Position numbers and translations under genes: made by a program | Assembly (NCBI GenBank): GCA_017625035.1 | Contig: JAGALX010000041.1 | Coordinates: 53,006-117,005, forward strand | Direction: 5' to 3' | Length of the DNA stretch: 64,000 nucleotides | Origin: Clostridia bacterium | GTDB taxonomy: Bacteria > Bacillota > Clostridia > TANB77 > CAG-508 | Shown here: positions 35,052 through 43,635 of the stretch, in pieces | Layout: each line of letters opens with the position of its first letter | Position numbering within the stretch: position 1 is the first letter of the stretch | The notes under the pieces: model-generated | The model's input: the letters and a program-made list of their open reading frames with translations, nothing else | The model's database searches: none | What the model was told of the DNA's origin: nothing

Positions 35052-36626
35052 TTATGCTTCAAAATGTGGACGTGTATGGACTAGCACCGCTACTGCGCAT
35101 TTTATTCCATCTACTGCTGCAGACATTATTCCTCCGGCATATCCTGCGCCCTCTCCGCATGGGTATAGACCTTGGATATTTGAAACTTTATTTTCATTTC
35201 TTGTTATTTGTACTGGTGATGAACTTCTTGTTTCTACTCCTGTTAAAATTGCATCTGGATTTGCAAATCCTTTTATTGATTTGTCGAAGTGTTTTATTCC
35301 TTCTACTAATGTTTTGCATACAAATTCTGGCAATATTTCGTTTAAATTTGAAAGTGTTACTCCTGGTTTGTATGTTGGTTTTATTTCTCCTATGAATGTG
35401 GATTTTTTATTATTTTCAAAATCTTCGAATCTTTGTATTGGTGCGTAATAATTGCTTCCTCCTAATTTGAATGCTTTTTCTTCTAATTCTTTTTGGAAAT
35501 AGATTCCTTCTAATGGAGATTCGCCTTTAAAATCGTTTGGAGTTACATTTACTAAAACTGCACTATTTGCATTTTCTCCATCACGTGCAAATTTGCTCAT
35601 TCCATTTGTTACTATTGTTTGATGCTCACTTGATGATGCAATTACCGTTCCCCCTGGACACATACAAAATGTGTAGCATGAACGCTCTTCCCCATGATAT
35701 GCCATTTTATATTCTGCTGGTGGTAGTTTTAGTTTTGTTATTTCTCCATATTGAGATTTGTTAATCATTTGTTGTTTATGCTCTATTCTTACTCCAACAG
35801 AAAAATTCTTTTTTTCCATTTTTACACCTTTTTCGTATAGTTTTTCAAATGTATCTCTTGCACTATGACCTATTGCTAGAATTACGGTGTCTGTTTCGAT
35901 TCTTTTTCCACTACTGCATAAAACTGCGGAAATTTTTGAATCTCTTATATCAAAATCTACAACTTTTTCATTAAATAAAAATTCTCCACCTAATTCTATT
36001 ATTTTATTTCTCATATTTTTTACTATATTAATTAGATTATCGGTTCCTATATGAGGTTTATTAATATATAAAATTTGCTCTGGTGCTCCAAAATTGTAAA
36101 ATTCTTGTAAGACTTTTTTACATAAAGGATTGTTAATACCACTTGTTAACTTTCCATCAGAAAAAGTTCCAGCTCCGCCTTCTCCAAATTGAACATTAGA
36201 ATTAGTATTTAATTTTCCTGTTCTTAAGAATTCATCAACATCTTTTTTTCGCTCTTCAACTTTTTTTCCTTGCTCTATTACAATAGGTTTTATTCCATTT
36301 TGAACTAATGTTAATGCTGCAAATAGTCCTGCTGGACCAGCTCCTACAACTACTGGTTTTATAGTACTTTTTCTGTTTATTATTATTTTTTGTGGAGCGT
36401 CTTCTTTTACTATTTGAACATTTTTAATTTTATTTTCGTTTTTACATTTTAGCTCTACCGAATAGTTATAAAAAATGTCAGCTTTATTTCTGGCATCTAT
36501 TGATTTTTTTGTGATTCTTTTTTCTATTACATCTGATTTATTTATTTTATATTTTTTGAAAATTTTTGAGAATAAATCTTCTTCGGTTAAATCTTCTCTT
36601 ATTTTTATATTGGTTATTTTTATCAT
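35052..36626 (-). CDS. FAD-dependent oxidoreductase (COG2509-like)
   Basis: 524 residues. N-terminal small domain (about 1-85) with KIREDLTEEDLFSKIFKKY, then the dinucleotide loop VVVGAGPAGLFAALTLVQNG (about 91-110), the family block VQFGEGGAGTFSDGKLTSGI, VILAIGHSARDTFEKLYEKG, and a C-terminal GLYPCGEGAGYAGGIMSAAV. These are the marks of the uncharacterised FAD-dependent dehydrogenases related to HI0933/TrkA-like flavoproteins. Substrate unknown. ATG 36626 has AGAGGAAAA upstream. bofA follows 40 bases downstream. Confidence 0.9.
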   Translation of the reverse strand: MIKITNIKIREDLTEEDLFSKIFKKYKINKSDVIEKRITKKSIDARNKADIFYNYSVELKCKNENKIKNVQIVKEDAPQKIIINRKSTIKPVVVGAGPAGLFAALTLVQNGIKPIVIEQGKKVEERKKDVDEFLRTGKLNTNSNVQFGEGGAGTFSDGKLTSGINNPLCKKVLQEFYNFGAPEQILYINKPHIGTDNLINIVKNMRNKIIELGGEFLFNEKVVDFDIRDSKISAVLCSSGKRIETDTVILAIGHSARDTFEKLYEKGVKMEKKNFSVGVRIEHKQQMINKSQYGEITKLKLPPAEYKMAYHGEERSCYTFCMCPGGTVIASSSEHQTIVTNGMSKFARDGENANSAVLVNVTPNDFKGESPLEGIYFQKELEEKAFKLGGSNYYAPIQRFEDFENNKKSTFIGEIKPTYKPGVTLSNLNEILPEFVCKTLVEGIKHFDKSIKGFANPDAILTGVETRSSSPVQITRNENKVSNIQGLYPCGEGAGYAGGIMSAAVDGIKCAVAVLVHTRPHFEA

Positions 36627-36821
36627 TATATTTTCCTCTTTTAATTTTTTCGTTATTATATTATAGTTTTACATAAATTTCAATATTATAAATTTTAGTG
36701 CAAAACACTTTCTAATAAAATAGCTCCAAAAATTGAAAAGAGCCATGTACTACACAGCTCTCCATTGATAATATTTTCCCTATTTTCAAAATTTTGTAAA
36801 GTACATTTAAACTTGTTTATA

Positions 36822-36855
36822 AATAAAGCACCTCTCGTATGATTAGTGCTTTATT
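36822..36855. terminator. Hairpin after cinA
   Basis: Arms AATAAAGCAC/GTGCTTTATT around CTCTCGTATGATTA, ten bases beyond the cinA stop. Only a short T stretch follows on the minus strand. Confidence 0.55.
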
Positions 36856-36864
36856 ATACCTTAT

Positions 36865-37368
36865 TCAATTTTTTAAAATGTCTAATAAACTATCAGAAAT
36901 ATCACGAATAACAAATTCCTTCTGAAATGGTCTATCTTCGTTGGGAACATTTAACATTTTGACTACAGCTTGATTTTTCTGATTAATAATTGCATACCAA
37001 ACACAATTCAATTTATCTACTGGATTATTTGGATCAATTCTTCCAAGTTGCCCAGTAACACCAACTCCAAAATCAGAATTAGCTTGTTTTTTTACTGCAT
37101 TAGCCATTGCTTCAGCAGTTTCCTTACTATACACAGAGAATTTAGCAATAATATCTGCAGGTACTCCTTGTTTAATTTTTGATTCATTACAATATGTAAT
37201 ATAACTTTCTTTTATAACAGATGAAGCTCCAGATACACTAGTTATTGCATTTGCAACTCCTCCTCCAGTACAGCTTTCCATTGTTGCAATTGTAAGATTT
37301 TTTTCACTTAAAAGATTTACAATTTTGTGCCATTGATTACCATTAGCATTTGGCGTATTTTCAGACAT
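36865..37368 (-). CDS. cinA: CinA C-terminal family protein (nicotinamide-nucleotide amidase)
   Basis: 167 residues, only the PncC-like domain without the N-terminal CinA domain. Family blocks: IATMESCTGGGVANAITSVS (about 26-45) with the active Ser-Cys-Thr region, SYITYCNESKIKQGVP, and FGVGVTGQLGRIDPNNP. This domain hydrolyses nicotinamide mononucleotide to nicotinate mononucleotide in pyridine nucleotide salvage. ATG 37368 has AGAGGT upstream. It lies 17 bases after the DUF2508 gene, so the two probably form an operon. Confidence 0.85.
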   Translation of the reverse strand: MSENTPNANGNQWHKIVNLLSEKNLTIATMESCTGGGVANAITSVSGASSVIKESYITYCNESKIKQGVPADIIAKFSVYSKETAEAMANAVKKQANSDFGVGVTGQLGRIDPNNPVDKLNCVWYAIINQKNQAVVKMLNVPNEDRPFQKEFVIRDISDSLLDILKN

Positions 37369-37385
37369 AACATACCTCTTTCATT

Positions 37386-37670
37386 TTATACTATATTTAC
37401 ATTTTGAGCATTTTTTATATTTATATTTTCTGTAATTTCTAATGTTAAGCCTTTTGATTTTGCTTTTCCTATTAGATAATCTAGTTTTGCTTGCTCTGCT
37501 TTCATTGTATATAAAAAATAATCGATTAGTTTTCCTTCTGCATGTTGATAATTTATATTAGCTTCTTGGATACTTTTTTTTGTTTTTAAAATAGTTAACA
37601 TTAATTCTTTGTTTTTTTGCTCTTCACTTTTATCTTCAATTGTACTTTCTTTTTCATATTGTGAACGCAT
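37386..37670 (-). CDS. DUF2508/YaaL-like protein
   Basis: 94 residues, helical and charged. The core NINYQHAEGKLIDYFLYTMK and AEQAKLDYLIGKAKSKGL matches the YaaL/DUF2508 pattern (LIDYYIY, A-x-LDYLI-x-AK-x-KG). In Bacillus this family lies by recR and bofA; here bofA is also close (34751) but not adjacent. Function unknown. ATG 37670 has AGGAGGA upstream. A decayed second copy lies at 39557-39720 between the two proS genes. Confidence 0.75.
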   Translation of the reverse strand: MRSQYEKESTIEDKSEEQKNKELMLTILKTKKSIQEANINYQHAEGKLIDYFLYTMKAEQAKLDYLIGKAKSKGLTLEITENINIKNAQNVNIV

Positions 37671-37748
37671 ATGGCATGTCCTCCTAGAATATTTTTAATA
37701 TTATTATATTCTTAGGAATTTACAAATATGCATAATTTTAGTAAAAAA

Positions 37749-37914
37749 GAACAAAAGCGGACATATTTAAATTCGAATCTGTTTATGTCATTTTTTCGTC
37801 CGCGTCTTTGTTCGTGCGCCAATTTTTGCAAAAAATTGTGTGCAATGTTTTTCTATAATAGGAAAGTATTTGTAGTTAATTTTTACTCTTATGTTGAACT
37901 TTCCTATTATTATA
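37749..37914 (+). repeat. GAACAA hairpin element, tandem copy 1
   Basis: Hairpin 1 GAACAAAAGCGGAC...GTCCGCGTCTTTGTTC, hairpin 2 GCGCCAATTTTTGC..., hairpin 3 AATAGGAAAGT...ACTTTCCTATT. Joined head to tail to a second copy at 37915. Confidence 0.85.
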
Positions 37915-38082
37915 GAACAATAGTGGCGCATTAAAACATTCTAACTTTTTCAAATTGTATTATGCGCCACGTGTAATTGTTCGCGCACCAAATTTTGCAA
38001 AAATTTGTGTGCAATGGATTTTATATAATAGGAAAGTATTTGTAGTTAAAATTTACCTCACAATAGAACTTTCCTATTATAT
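37915..38082 (+). repeat. GAACAA hairpin element, tandem copy 2
   Basis: Same plan as copy 1, but hairpin 1 has arms GAACAATAGTGGCGCA / TGCGCCACGTGTAATTGTTC: both sides of the inner stem are changed together (CGGAC/GTCCG to TGGCGCA/TGCGCCA). Hairpins 2 and 3 are nearly identical to copy 1. Confidence 0.85.
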
Positions 38083-38091
38083 AAATAAACT

Positions 38092-39528
38092 TTAATATTG
38101 TCTTCCCCATACAACCATTTTTTCTGCCTTTTTACCACAGCATACGCATGTATCTGATATTTTTTCTTGTTCAAATGGCATACATCTTGATTTTGCTGCT
38201 GTAAGCTCTTTTATTTTGTTTTCACACTCTACATCTCCACACCACATTGATTTTATAAATCCTTGGTTTGTGTTCATGTTTTGTATGAATTCATCTAATG
38301 TATATGCTATTGTTGTTTTTTGTTCCATTCTTTCTTTGCATACTTTATACATATTGTTATGTATGTCTTCTAACATTTCTGCTATTTTAGTATTCACTTC
38401 TTCTAGGTTTACAACAATTTTTTCTGCTGTATCTCTTCTTACTAGAACGCATACACCATTTTCAATATCTCTTGGTCCTATTTCTATTCTAATTGGAACA
38501 CCTCTCATTTCCCAGTCATTGAATTTGTATCCTGGTGAATATTGGTCTCTTACATCTATTTCTGCTCTGAAGTTTTCTGCTAAATTATTGTATAGCTCTG
38601 TTGCCTTTTCTTTTACTCCTTCTTTGTGCATTGCTACTGGAACTACTACTACTTGTGTTGGTGCCACTTTTGGTGGTAGCTTTAATCCTCTGCTATCTCC
38701 GTGCGCCATTATTATTGCGCCTATTAGTCTTGTGCTTATTCCCCATGATGTTTGATATGCATATTCTTCTTTTCCTTCTCTATTTTGGAATTTTATATTG
38801 AATGGTTTTGTGAAGTTTTGACCAAAATAATGTGAAGTTCCACTTTGCAAAGCTTTTCCATCATACATCATTGTTTCGATTGTGTATGTCGCATCTGCTC
38901 CTGCAAATTTTTCTTTTTCTGTTTTTATACCTTTTATAACTGGTATTGCTAATAAATTTTCTACTACGTCTGCATATACTTCAAGCATTTGTAATGTTCT
39001 TTCTTCTGCTTCTTTAGCAGTTTCGTGTATTGTATGACCTTCTTGCCATAAAAATTCTCTTGATCTTAAAAATGGTCTTGTTTCTTTTTCCCATCTTAAT
39101 ACATTACACCATTGATTATATAAATATGGTAAGTCTCTCCAAGAGCTAAGCCATTTTGAATACATTGTTGATATTATTGTTTCTGATGTTGGTCTTATAC
39201 ATAGTTTTTCTTCTAATTTTTCTCCACCAGCTTCTGTTACCCATGCTACTTCTGGTGCGAAACCTTCTACATGGTCTTTTTCTTTTTGTAATAAACTTTC
39301 TGGTATTAGAAGTGGAAAATATGTATTTTTTACTCCTGTTTTTTTGAATTTTTTGTCTGTATAATCTTTAATATTTTCCCATATTGCATATCCGTATGGT
39401 TTTATTGCTATACATCCTTTTGTATCTGTGTAATCTGCTAAGTCTGCTTTTAGTACTATGTCTGTATACCACTTAGCAAAGTTTTCATCAATGTTTGTAA
39501 TTTCTTTTACAAATTCGTTATTTTTCAT
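38092..39528 (-). CDS. proS: Proline--tRNA ligase, archaeal/eukaryal-type
   Basis: 478 residues of the short ProRS class without an editing domain. Class II motif blocks: [38 protein letters not shown], motif 2 [20 protein letters not shown], the [20 protein letters not shown] motif 3 region, then the anticodon domain and a C-terminal zinc-type segment with Cys pairs (CGDVEC, CVCCGKK) ending WGRQY. ATG 39528 has AAAGGAG upstream. A second, bacterial-type ProRS lies upstream at 39765; the Pro T-box precedes that one and may control both. Confidence 0.95.
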   Translation of the reverse strand: MKNNEFVKEITNIDENFAKWYTDIVLKADLADYTDTKGCIAIKPYGYAIWENIKDYTDKKFKKTGVKNTYFPLLIPESLLQKEKDHVEGFAPEVAWVTEAGGEKLEEKLCIRPTSETIISTMYSKWLSSWRDLPYLYNQWCNVLRWEKETRPFLRSREFLWQEGHTIHETAKEAEERTLQMLEVYADVVENLLAIPVIKGIKTEKEKFAGADATYTIETMMYDGKALQSGTSHYFGQNFTKPFNIKFQNREGKEEYAYQTSWGISTRLIGAIIMAHGDSRGLKLPPKVAPTQVVVVPVAMHKEGVKEKATELYNNLAENFRAEIDVRDQYSPGYKFNDWEMRGVPIRIEIGPRDIENGVCVLVRRDTAEKIVVNLEEVNTKIAEMLEDIHNNMYKVCKERMEQKTTIAYTLDEFIQNMNTNQGFIKSMWCGDVECENKIKELTAAKSRCMPFEQEKISDTCVCCGKKAEKMVVWGRQY

Positions 39529-39556
39529 ACTCGTATCTCCTTTATATTTATATTTT

Positions 39557-39720
39557 ATGCAAATTCTAATGTTAAACCTTTTGACTTTGCTTATCTAATT
39601 AGATTCTCTAATTTTACTTTCATTGTATATCGAAAATAGTTGACTAAGTTTCTTTCAACATGTTGATAATTTATATTAGCTACTTGGATACTTTTTTTAT
39701 AGTTAATATCTATTAATTAT
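39557..39720 (-). pseudogene. Decayed second copy of the DUF2508 gene
   Basis: This spacer aligns with 37435-37610 in the DUF2508 gene: shared stretches include TTCTAATGTTAA, CCTTTTGA, TTTCATTGTATAT, CATGTTGATAATTTATATTA and CTTGGATACTTTTTTT in the same order and orientation. Indels and stops break the frame. It records a local duplication. Confidence 0.8.
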
Positions 39721-39764
39721 CAATTAGAAAAGATTCTGTTCAAAAATGGGACTCTATTTGCATT

Positions 39765-41063
39765 TTAATAAACTAGATCCTTTTTGGTCATTTTCATTGT
39801 TTCAATAGATTCTATTAATTCTCCTATTTTCATTATCTTCTTTGACCCATCTTTTGTTCGTTCTAGCTCTGCATATCCTTCTTCAGTATTATTACCTATT
39901 ATTGCAATATATGGTATTCCTAATACTTTTGCGTTTCTTATTTTTTTACCAATAGAACCTTCTAAATCATCTATTATTACATCAATATCTTTATCTAAAA
40001 ATTTAGCATATATTTTTTCTGCTATATCTTTTTTCTTATCATTACTTATTATGTATAAATAATATGGTGTTACAGAAACTGGTAGTGAAAATCCTACAAC
40101 TTTATTATTTTCTTTTATTACATTATTTTCGTACATTAGTCCTAGAACTCTACTTACACCTATTCCATAACATCCCATATAAAATGGTTTACTATTGTTT
40201 TCGTAATCTATGTAATTTATATTCATTGATTCAGAATATTTTGTTCCTAGTGCAAATATATGTCCCAATTCAATAGCTTTTTGCTTTTTTAATTTTTTTA
40301 CATCATTTATGTTATATATTTCTTTTAAATATTCCTCAGAATTTTCCTTTTCTAATACTTCTACATTTAGGCCTTGCTTTGTTTCCTCATCAAATAAAAT
40401 CGTATCTTCTCCAATTATAGAAAGAGCCATTATTTCTTCTGAGTTTTTTCCTCCCATTGAACCATTGTCTGCAGCTACTGAAACTATCTCTATTCCTAGT
40501 TCTTTAAATGTTTCGAAATACGTAGATTTTATTTTTTGATATGTTTGCATCATTGATTCTTCATTTTTATCGAAACTATATAAATCAAACATTAAAAATT
40601 CTTTTCCTCTTAATAAGTATCCTCTATTTCTTATTTCGTTTCTAAATTTTGTTCCTATTTGATAAAATACCACTGGCAATTGTTTGTGAGAAGTAACTCT
40701 ATTTTCTACAAAAGTAGTTATAGCTTCTTCGGCAGTTGGTGCTAAACAGTAATTTCCTTTATCTGTTTCAGAAATCATCATAACTCCTTCTTCAATATAT
40801 TTGTCATATCTTCCAGATTTTTTCCAAATTTCTTCTTGTTGTATTAATGGCATTTGTACCTCTATACAATTAGCTTTATTAAAATGTTTTTTTATTACTT
40901 CTTCTATATTATCTTGTAATTTTAATGGAATGTTGTCATATGCATATACTCCACTTCCATATTGCTTTACTTGATTTGTTTGAATTAGGATATCTTGTGC
41001 AGGATACATATCATCCAGATTACTCAACTTTACACTTTTCATTCCCATATTTGATACTCTCAT
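39765..41063 (-). CDS. Second proline--tRNA ligase, bacterial-like without editing insert
   Basis: 432 residues. The catalytic core is bacterial ProRS-like: YAYDNIPLKLQDNIEEVIKK, MPLIQQEEIWKKSGRYDKYI, CLAPTAEEAITTFVENRV, motif 2 YQIGTKFRNEIRNRGYLLRG, motif 3 FYMGCYGIGVSRVLGLMYEN, then the anticodon-binding domain. Bacterial ProRS is normally about 570 residues with an editing domain inserted between motifs 2 and 3; here that region is only about 100 residues, so the insert is missing or vestigial. A T-box with a probable CCA specifier precedes it. It may be a true ProRS or a paralogue used for a special purpose. Confidence 0.9.
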   Translation of the reverse strand: MRVSNMGMKSVKLSNLDDMYPAQDILIQTNQVKQYGSGVYAYDNIPLKLQDNIEEVIKKHFNKANCIEVQMPLIQQEEIWKKSGRYDKYIEEGVMMISETDKGNYCLAPTAEEAITTFVENRVTSHKQLPVVFYQIGTKFRNEIRNRGYLLRGKEFLMFDLYSFDKNEESMMQTYQKIKSTYFETFKELGIEIVSVAADNGSMGGKNSEEIMALSIIGEDTILFDEETKQGLNVEVLEKENSEEYLKEIYNINDVKKLKKQKAIELGHIFALGTKYSESMNINYIDYENNSKPFYMGCYGIGVSRVLGLMYENNVIKENNKVVGFSLPVSVTPYYLYIISNDKKKDIAEKIYAKFLDKDIDVIIDDLEGSIGKKIRNAKVLGIPYIAIIGNNTEEGYAELERTKDGSKKIMKIGELIESIETMKMTKKDLVY

Positions 41064-41104
41064 ATTTATCTCTCCTCGTAATTTTTTATATTATATTTTT
41101 CTTA

Positions 41105-41335
41105 AAAAAAAAGAATAGTACCAAGGCGTGCTAATGGCACGGTACCATCCTTTTTTTAACTTTATCATTTTAACGGTTTTAAACCGGAAATAGTTTGCTA
41201 TTTCACTCATAGGTAGGAATTAAATAATGTTATATTTTGGTTTTCACTATCCCAAAATCACTGTGTATAATTGATTATTTAATTATGTCCTAATCAACGT
41301 TTTTTTATTAATTTGTGGTATTATATCATTTTACA
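41105..41335 (-). promoter_or_regulatory. T-box leader of the proS pair
   Basis: T-box core AAAGGATGGTACCGTG (41141-41157 region) and terminator arms GTACCGTGCCATTAGCACG / GGTAC (41115-41145) with a T run towards the gene. Upstream stem elements resemble the other two leaders; the likely specifier is CCA (Pro) in TAGTGAAAACCAAAAT near 41245. Confidence 0.88.
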
Positions 41336-41452
41336 TAACAAAATTCAATGATTTTGGATGAAAAATTTCATACTCGTTTAATGCATATTTTTTATATTAA
41401 ATTTTTGTTTCGTTAATATCACAATTTATTAATACACTATAAATTATAACAA

Positions 41453-41481
41453 TGCACATTTTTTAACGTCCCCAATGTGCA
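41453..41481. repeat. Hairpin of the TGCxCAT...ATGxGCA family, second copy
   Basis: Arms TGCACAT/ATGTGCA around TTTTTAACGTCCCCA, followed by a second partial unit ACGTCCCAATGTGCAC. Partner of the copy at 8611. Lies 28 bases beyond the cyclophilin stop. Confidence 0.6.
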
Positions 41482-41508
41482 ACGTCCCAATGTGCACAAA
41501 CTACGCTC

Positions 41509-42069
41509 CTAGGCTTTTTCAATTTTATTAGGCTCATCATATTGAATTCCAAATGTTTCTACTGTGACATTTTTCATAACAGGTGGTTCTACTGGTCTAT
41601 CTTTTCCTCCACCAAATGGGCTTCTTGTTATAACTCTTGATTTTACAATTTTATCAACAACATCCATTCCTTGGATAACACTTCCAAAAGCAGCATATTT
41701 TCCATCTAAAAATTCAGAATCATCTGCTACTATAAAGAACTGTGATCCTGCACTATTTGGTAACATACTTCTTGCCATTGAAATAACTCCTCTTACGTGA
41801 GAAATATTGTTTTCAAATCCATTTTCTTTAAATTCACCTTTTATTCCATATCCTGGTCCTCCCATTCCAGAACCTTCTGGATCACCGCCTTGTGCCATGA
41901 ATCCTGGAATTGTTCTGTGGAATATTAGTCCATTATAGAATCCTTTGTTTATTAATGAGATGAAGTTATTTACTGTTTCTGGAGCTTTACTTGGATATAG
42001 CTCTAGTTTTATTATTCCTCCATCTTCCATTTCGATTGTTACTATTGGTTTATTTGTTAATTGTTCCAT
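41509..42069 (-). CDS. Cyclophilin-type peptidyl-prolyl isomerase
   Basis: 186 residues, the single-domain bacterial form without signal peptide, hence cytoplasmic. Family blocks: MEDGGIIKLELYPSKAPETV, NGLIFHRTIPGFMAQGGDPE with the catalytic Arg, GVISMARSMLPNSAGSQFFI and KYAAFGSVIQGMDVVDKI. It catalyses cis-trans change of Xaa-Pro bonds. ATG 42069 has GGAGGT upstream. The spacer to the next gene on the right (42070-42515) contains a GAACAA element. Confidence 0.95.
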   Translation of the reverse strand: MEQLTNKPIVTIEMEDGGIIKLELYPSKAPETVNNFISLINKGFYNGLIFHRTIPGFMAQGGDPEGSGMGGPGYGIKGEFKENGFENNISHVRGVISMARSMLPNSAGSQFFIVADDSEFLDGKYAAFGSVIQGMDVVDKIVKSRVITRSPFGGGKDRPVEPPVMKNVTVETFGIQYDEPNKIEKA

Positions 42070-42202
42070 TGTTTTACCTCCGTTTTTTTAAGAATTTTAT
42101 GTTATTTTCATAATTGACAAATAAAAGACTTTCTTCATTTCCTATTCACGATACTATATAACATTTTTTACGAAAAAACAAGGTTGATTGGAAATATTTT
42201 TA

Positions 42203-42305
42203 GAACAATAGTGGCGCATTAAAAATATTTTAACTTTTTCAATTTGAATTATGCGCCACGTGTAATTGTTCGCGCGCCAAATTTTGCAAAAATTTGTGTG
42301 CAATA
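42203..42305 (+). repeat. GAACAA hairpin element, short copy
   Basis: Hairpin 1 with arms GAACAATAGTGGCGCA / TGCGCCACGTGTAATTGTTC and hairpin 2 CGCGCCAAATTTT...AATTTGTGTGCAA; hairpin 3 is absent. Same arm version as the copy at 37915. Confidence 0.8.
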
Positions 42306-42515
42306 AATTTTTACAAAATTTAATACTAATTTTAAATAATTATATCAATTAATAGTACAAATAATATTTCCTTTAAATAAATAATATCAAAATTAAATAA
42401 TAACCGACATGAAATATATGAGCTCTTGGCATCTTAAGCAATAAATCCACTAATATTCTAATTTTACTATTGCATATAATTTAACTTATATGTTAGAATA
42501 TAAGAAAGAGGTTTA

Positions 42516-43406
42516 ATGACAGAAACAATACTAGAAAAACCAGAATATGGTCCTACGAATGATGTGATTTTCAAATGTTTATTTGGAAATAAAGGAAACG
42601 AAAAAATAGCAAAGAGCTTTTTGGAATATGTAACCGGAGAAAAAATAGAGCAAATTTCCACAGACTGCAAATTAGATTTACAAAGAAAATCTCCAAAAAG
42701 CAAAAAAATGGAAGCTGATTTAATTGCAAAAGATGAAAAATTAAGAAAATACATAATTGAAATGCAAAGAAAAGCATACAATTATTTACCAGAAAGATTT
42801 ATCGGATACTTATCAAATGTATATATAGCAGATATTAAAGTAGCAGAAGATTACGAAAAACTAAAAAGAACTGTTATGGTAATTGTAATGGAAGAAAATT
42901 TAAAAAATTTAAAAGATTTACCAGATTACCATACCACCTGGAATTGCAGAGAAAAAAATCATCCAGAGAAAATATTAACCAAATCCACAGAAATACATAT
43001 TATAGAACTTAGCAAATATAAGAAACAAAAGACTATAAACCACGAAATTGTACCTTGGTTAGAATTTTTAATAAATCCATACGGAGAGGAGGTTATTAAT
43101 ATGGCAAGAACAATGGAAGAATTAGAAGCTGCGGTAAAACAATTACACTTACTAAATTCAGATGAAGAAGTACGACGAATTGCAGATGCTGAAGACTGGG
43201 CAGAATATGATAGACAAATGCAATTAGCTGAAATACGTGAAACAGGTATGGCTGAAGGTCTCGCTGAAGGTACTGCTATTGGAGAAAAAAAGGCAAAATT
43301 AGAAATTGCAAAAAAATTATTAAAAAATAACACAGACATAAAAACTATATTAGATCTTACAGATTTAAAAGAATGCGATCTTACAGAACTATTAGAAGCT
43401 ATGTAA
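42516..43406 (+). CDS. Rpn-family PD-(D/E)XK nuclease / putative transposase
   Basis: 296 residues. N-terminal nuclease-type domain: TNDVIFKCLFGNKGNEKIAK, then the acidic/lysine core LQRKSPKSKKMEADLIAKDE and KYIIEMQRKAYNYLPERFIG, in which D, E and Q/K positions fit the PDDEXK transposase-like Rpn family. The C-terminal part ends in the usual helix with IREMGMAEGLAEGTAIG-like repeats (ETGMAEGLAEGTAIGEKKAK). Family members promote recA-independent recombination and several act in phage defence. ATG 42516 follows AAGAGGTTTA. Its TGTCGGT-like box and AT-rich leader differ from the neighbours; it is the left edge of an accessory stretch. Confidence 0.88.
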   Translation: MTETILEKPEYGPTNDVIFKCLFGNKGNEKIAKSFLEYVTGEKIEQISTDCKLDLQRKSPKSKKMEADLIAKDEKLRKYIIEMQRKAYNYLPERFIGYLSNVYIADIKVAEDYEKLKRTVMVIVMEENLKNLKDLPDYHTTWNCREKNHPEKILTKSTEIHIIELSKYKKQKTINHEIVPWLEFLINPYGEEVINMARTMEELEAAVKQLHLLNSDEEVRRIADAEDWAEYDRQMQLAEIRETGMAEGLAEGTAIGEKKAKLEIAKKLLKNNTDIKTILDLTDLKECDLTELLEAM

Positions 43407-43516
43407 TTAGTTATAAAAATTAGATTATTTATTAATTTAATTAGTTAAATTGATTATTTACTAGCAAAACAAAAAACATTTTTTGAATACATTTAAAATT
43501 TTTCCGCAAGTTTGCT

Positions 43517-43605
43517 AAAAAAGTGTGTAAAATTTATTAACAACTAAATAAAAATCAAACCTTTCTATCTAGCATTTTCATACAATTCAATTTACACACT
43601 TTTTT
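43517..43605. terminator. Inverted repeat between the Rpn and kinase genes
   Basis: Perfect 15-base arms AAAAAAGTGTGTAAA / TTTACACACTTTTTT with a 59-base interior. It sits between two converging genes and has T runs on both sides, so a bidirectional terminator is the simplest view; the long interior is unusual. Confidence 0.5.
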
Positions 43606-43635
43606 ATATTTTGTACAATTATTGTTATGCTATTT

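Noticed and set aside
37749..38082. CRISPR array or integron attC sites
   Set aside because: Only two units of about 166 bases with internal hairpins, no spacers, no GTTRRRY core sites and no integrase nearby.
42467..43339. Minus-strand ORFs opposite the Rpn gene
   Set aside because: Low-complexity hydrophobic antisense frames; the plus-strand frame has clear family blocks.
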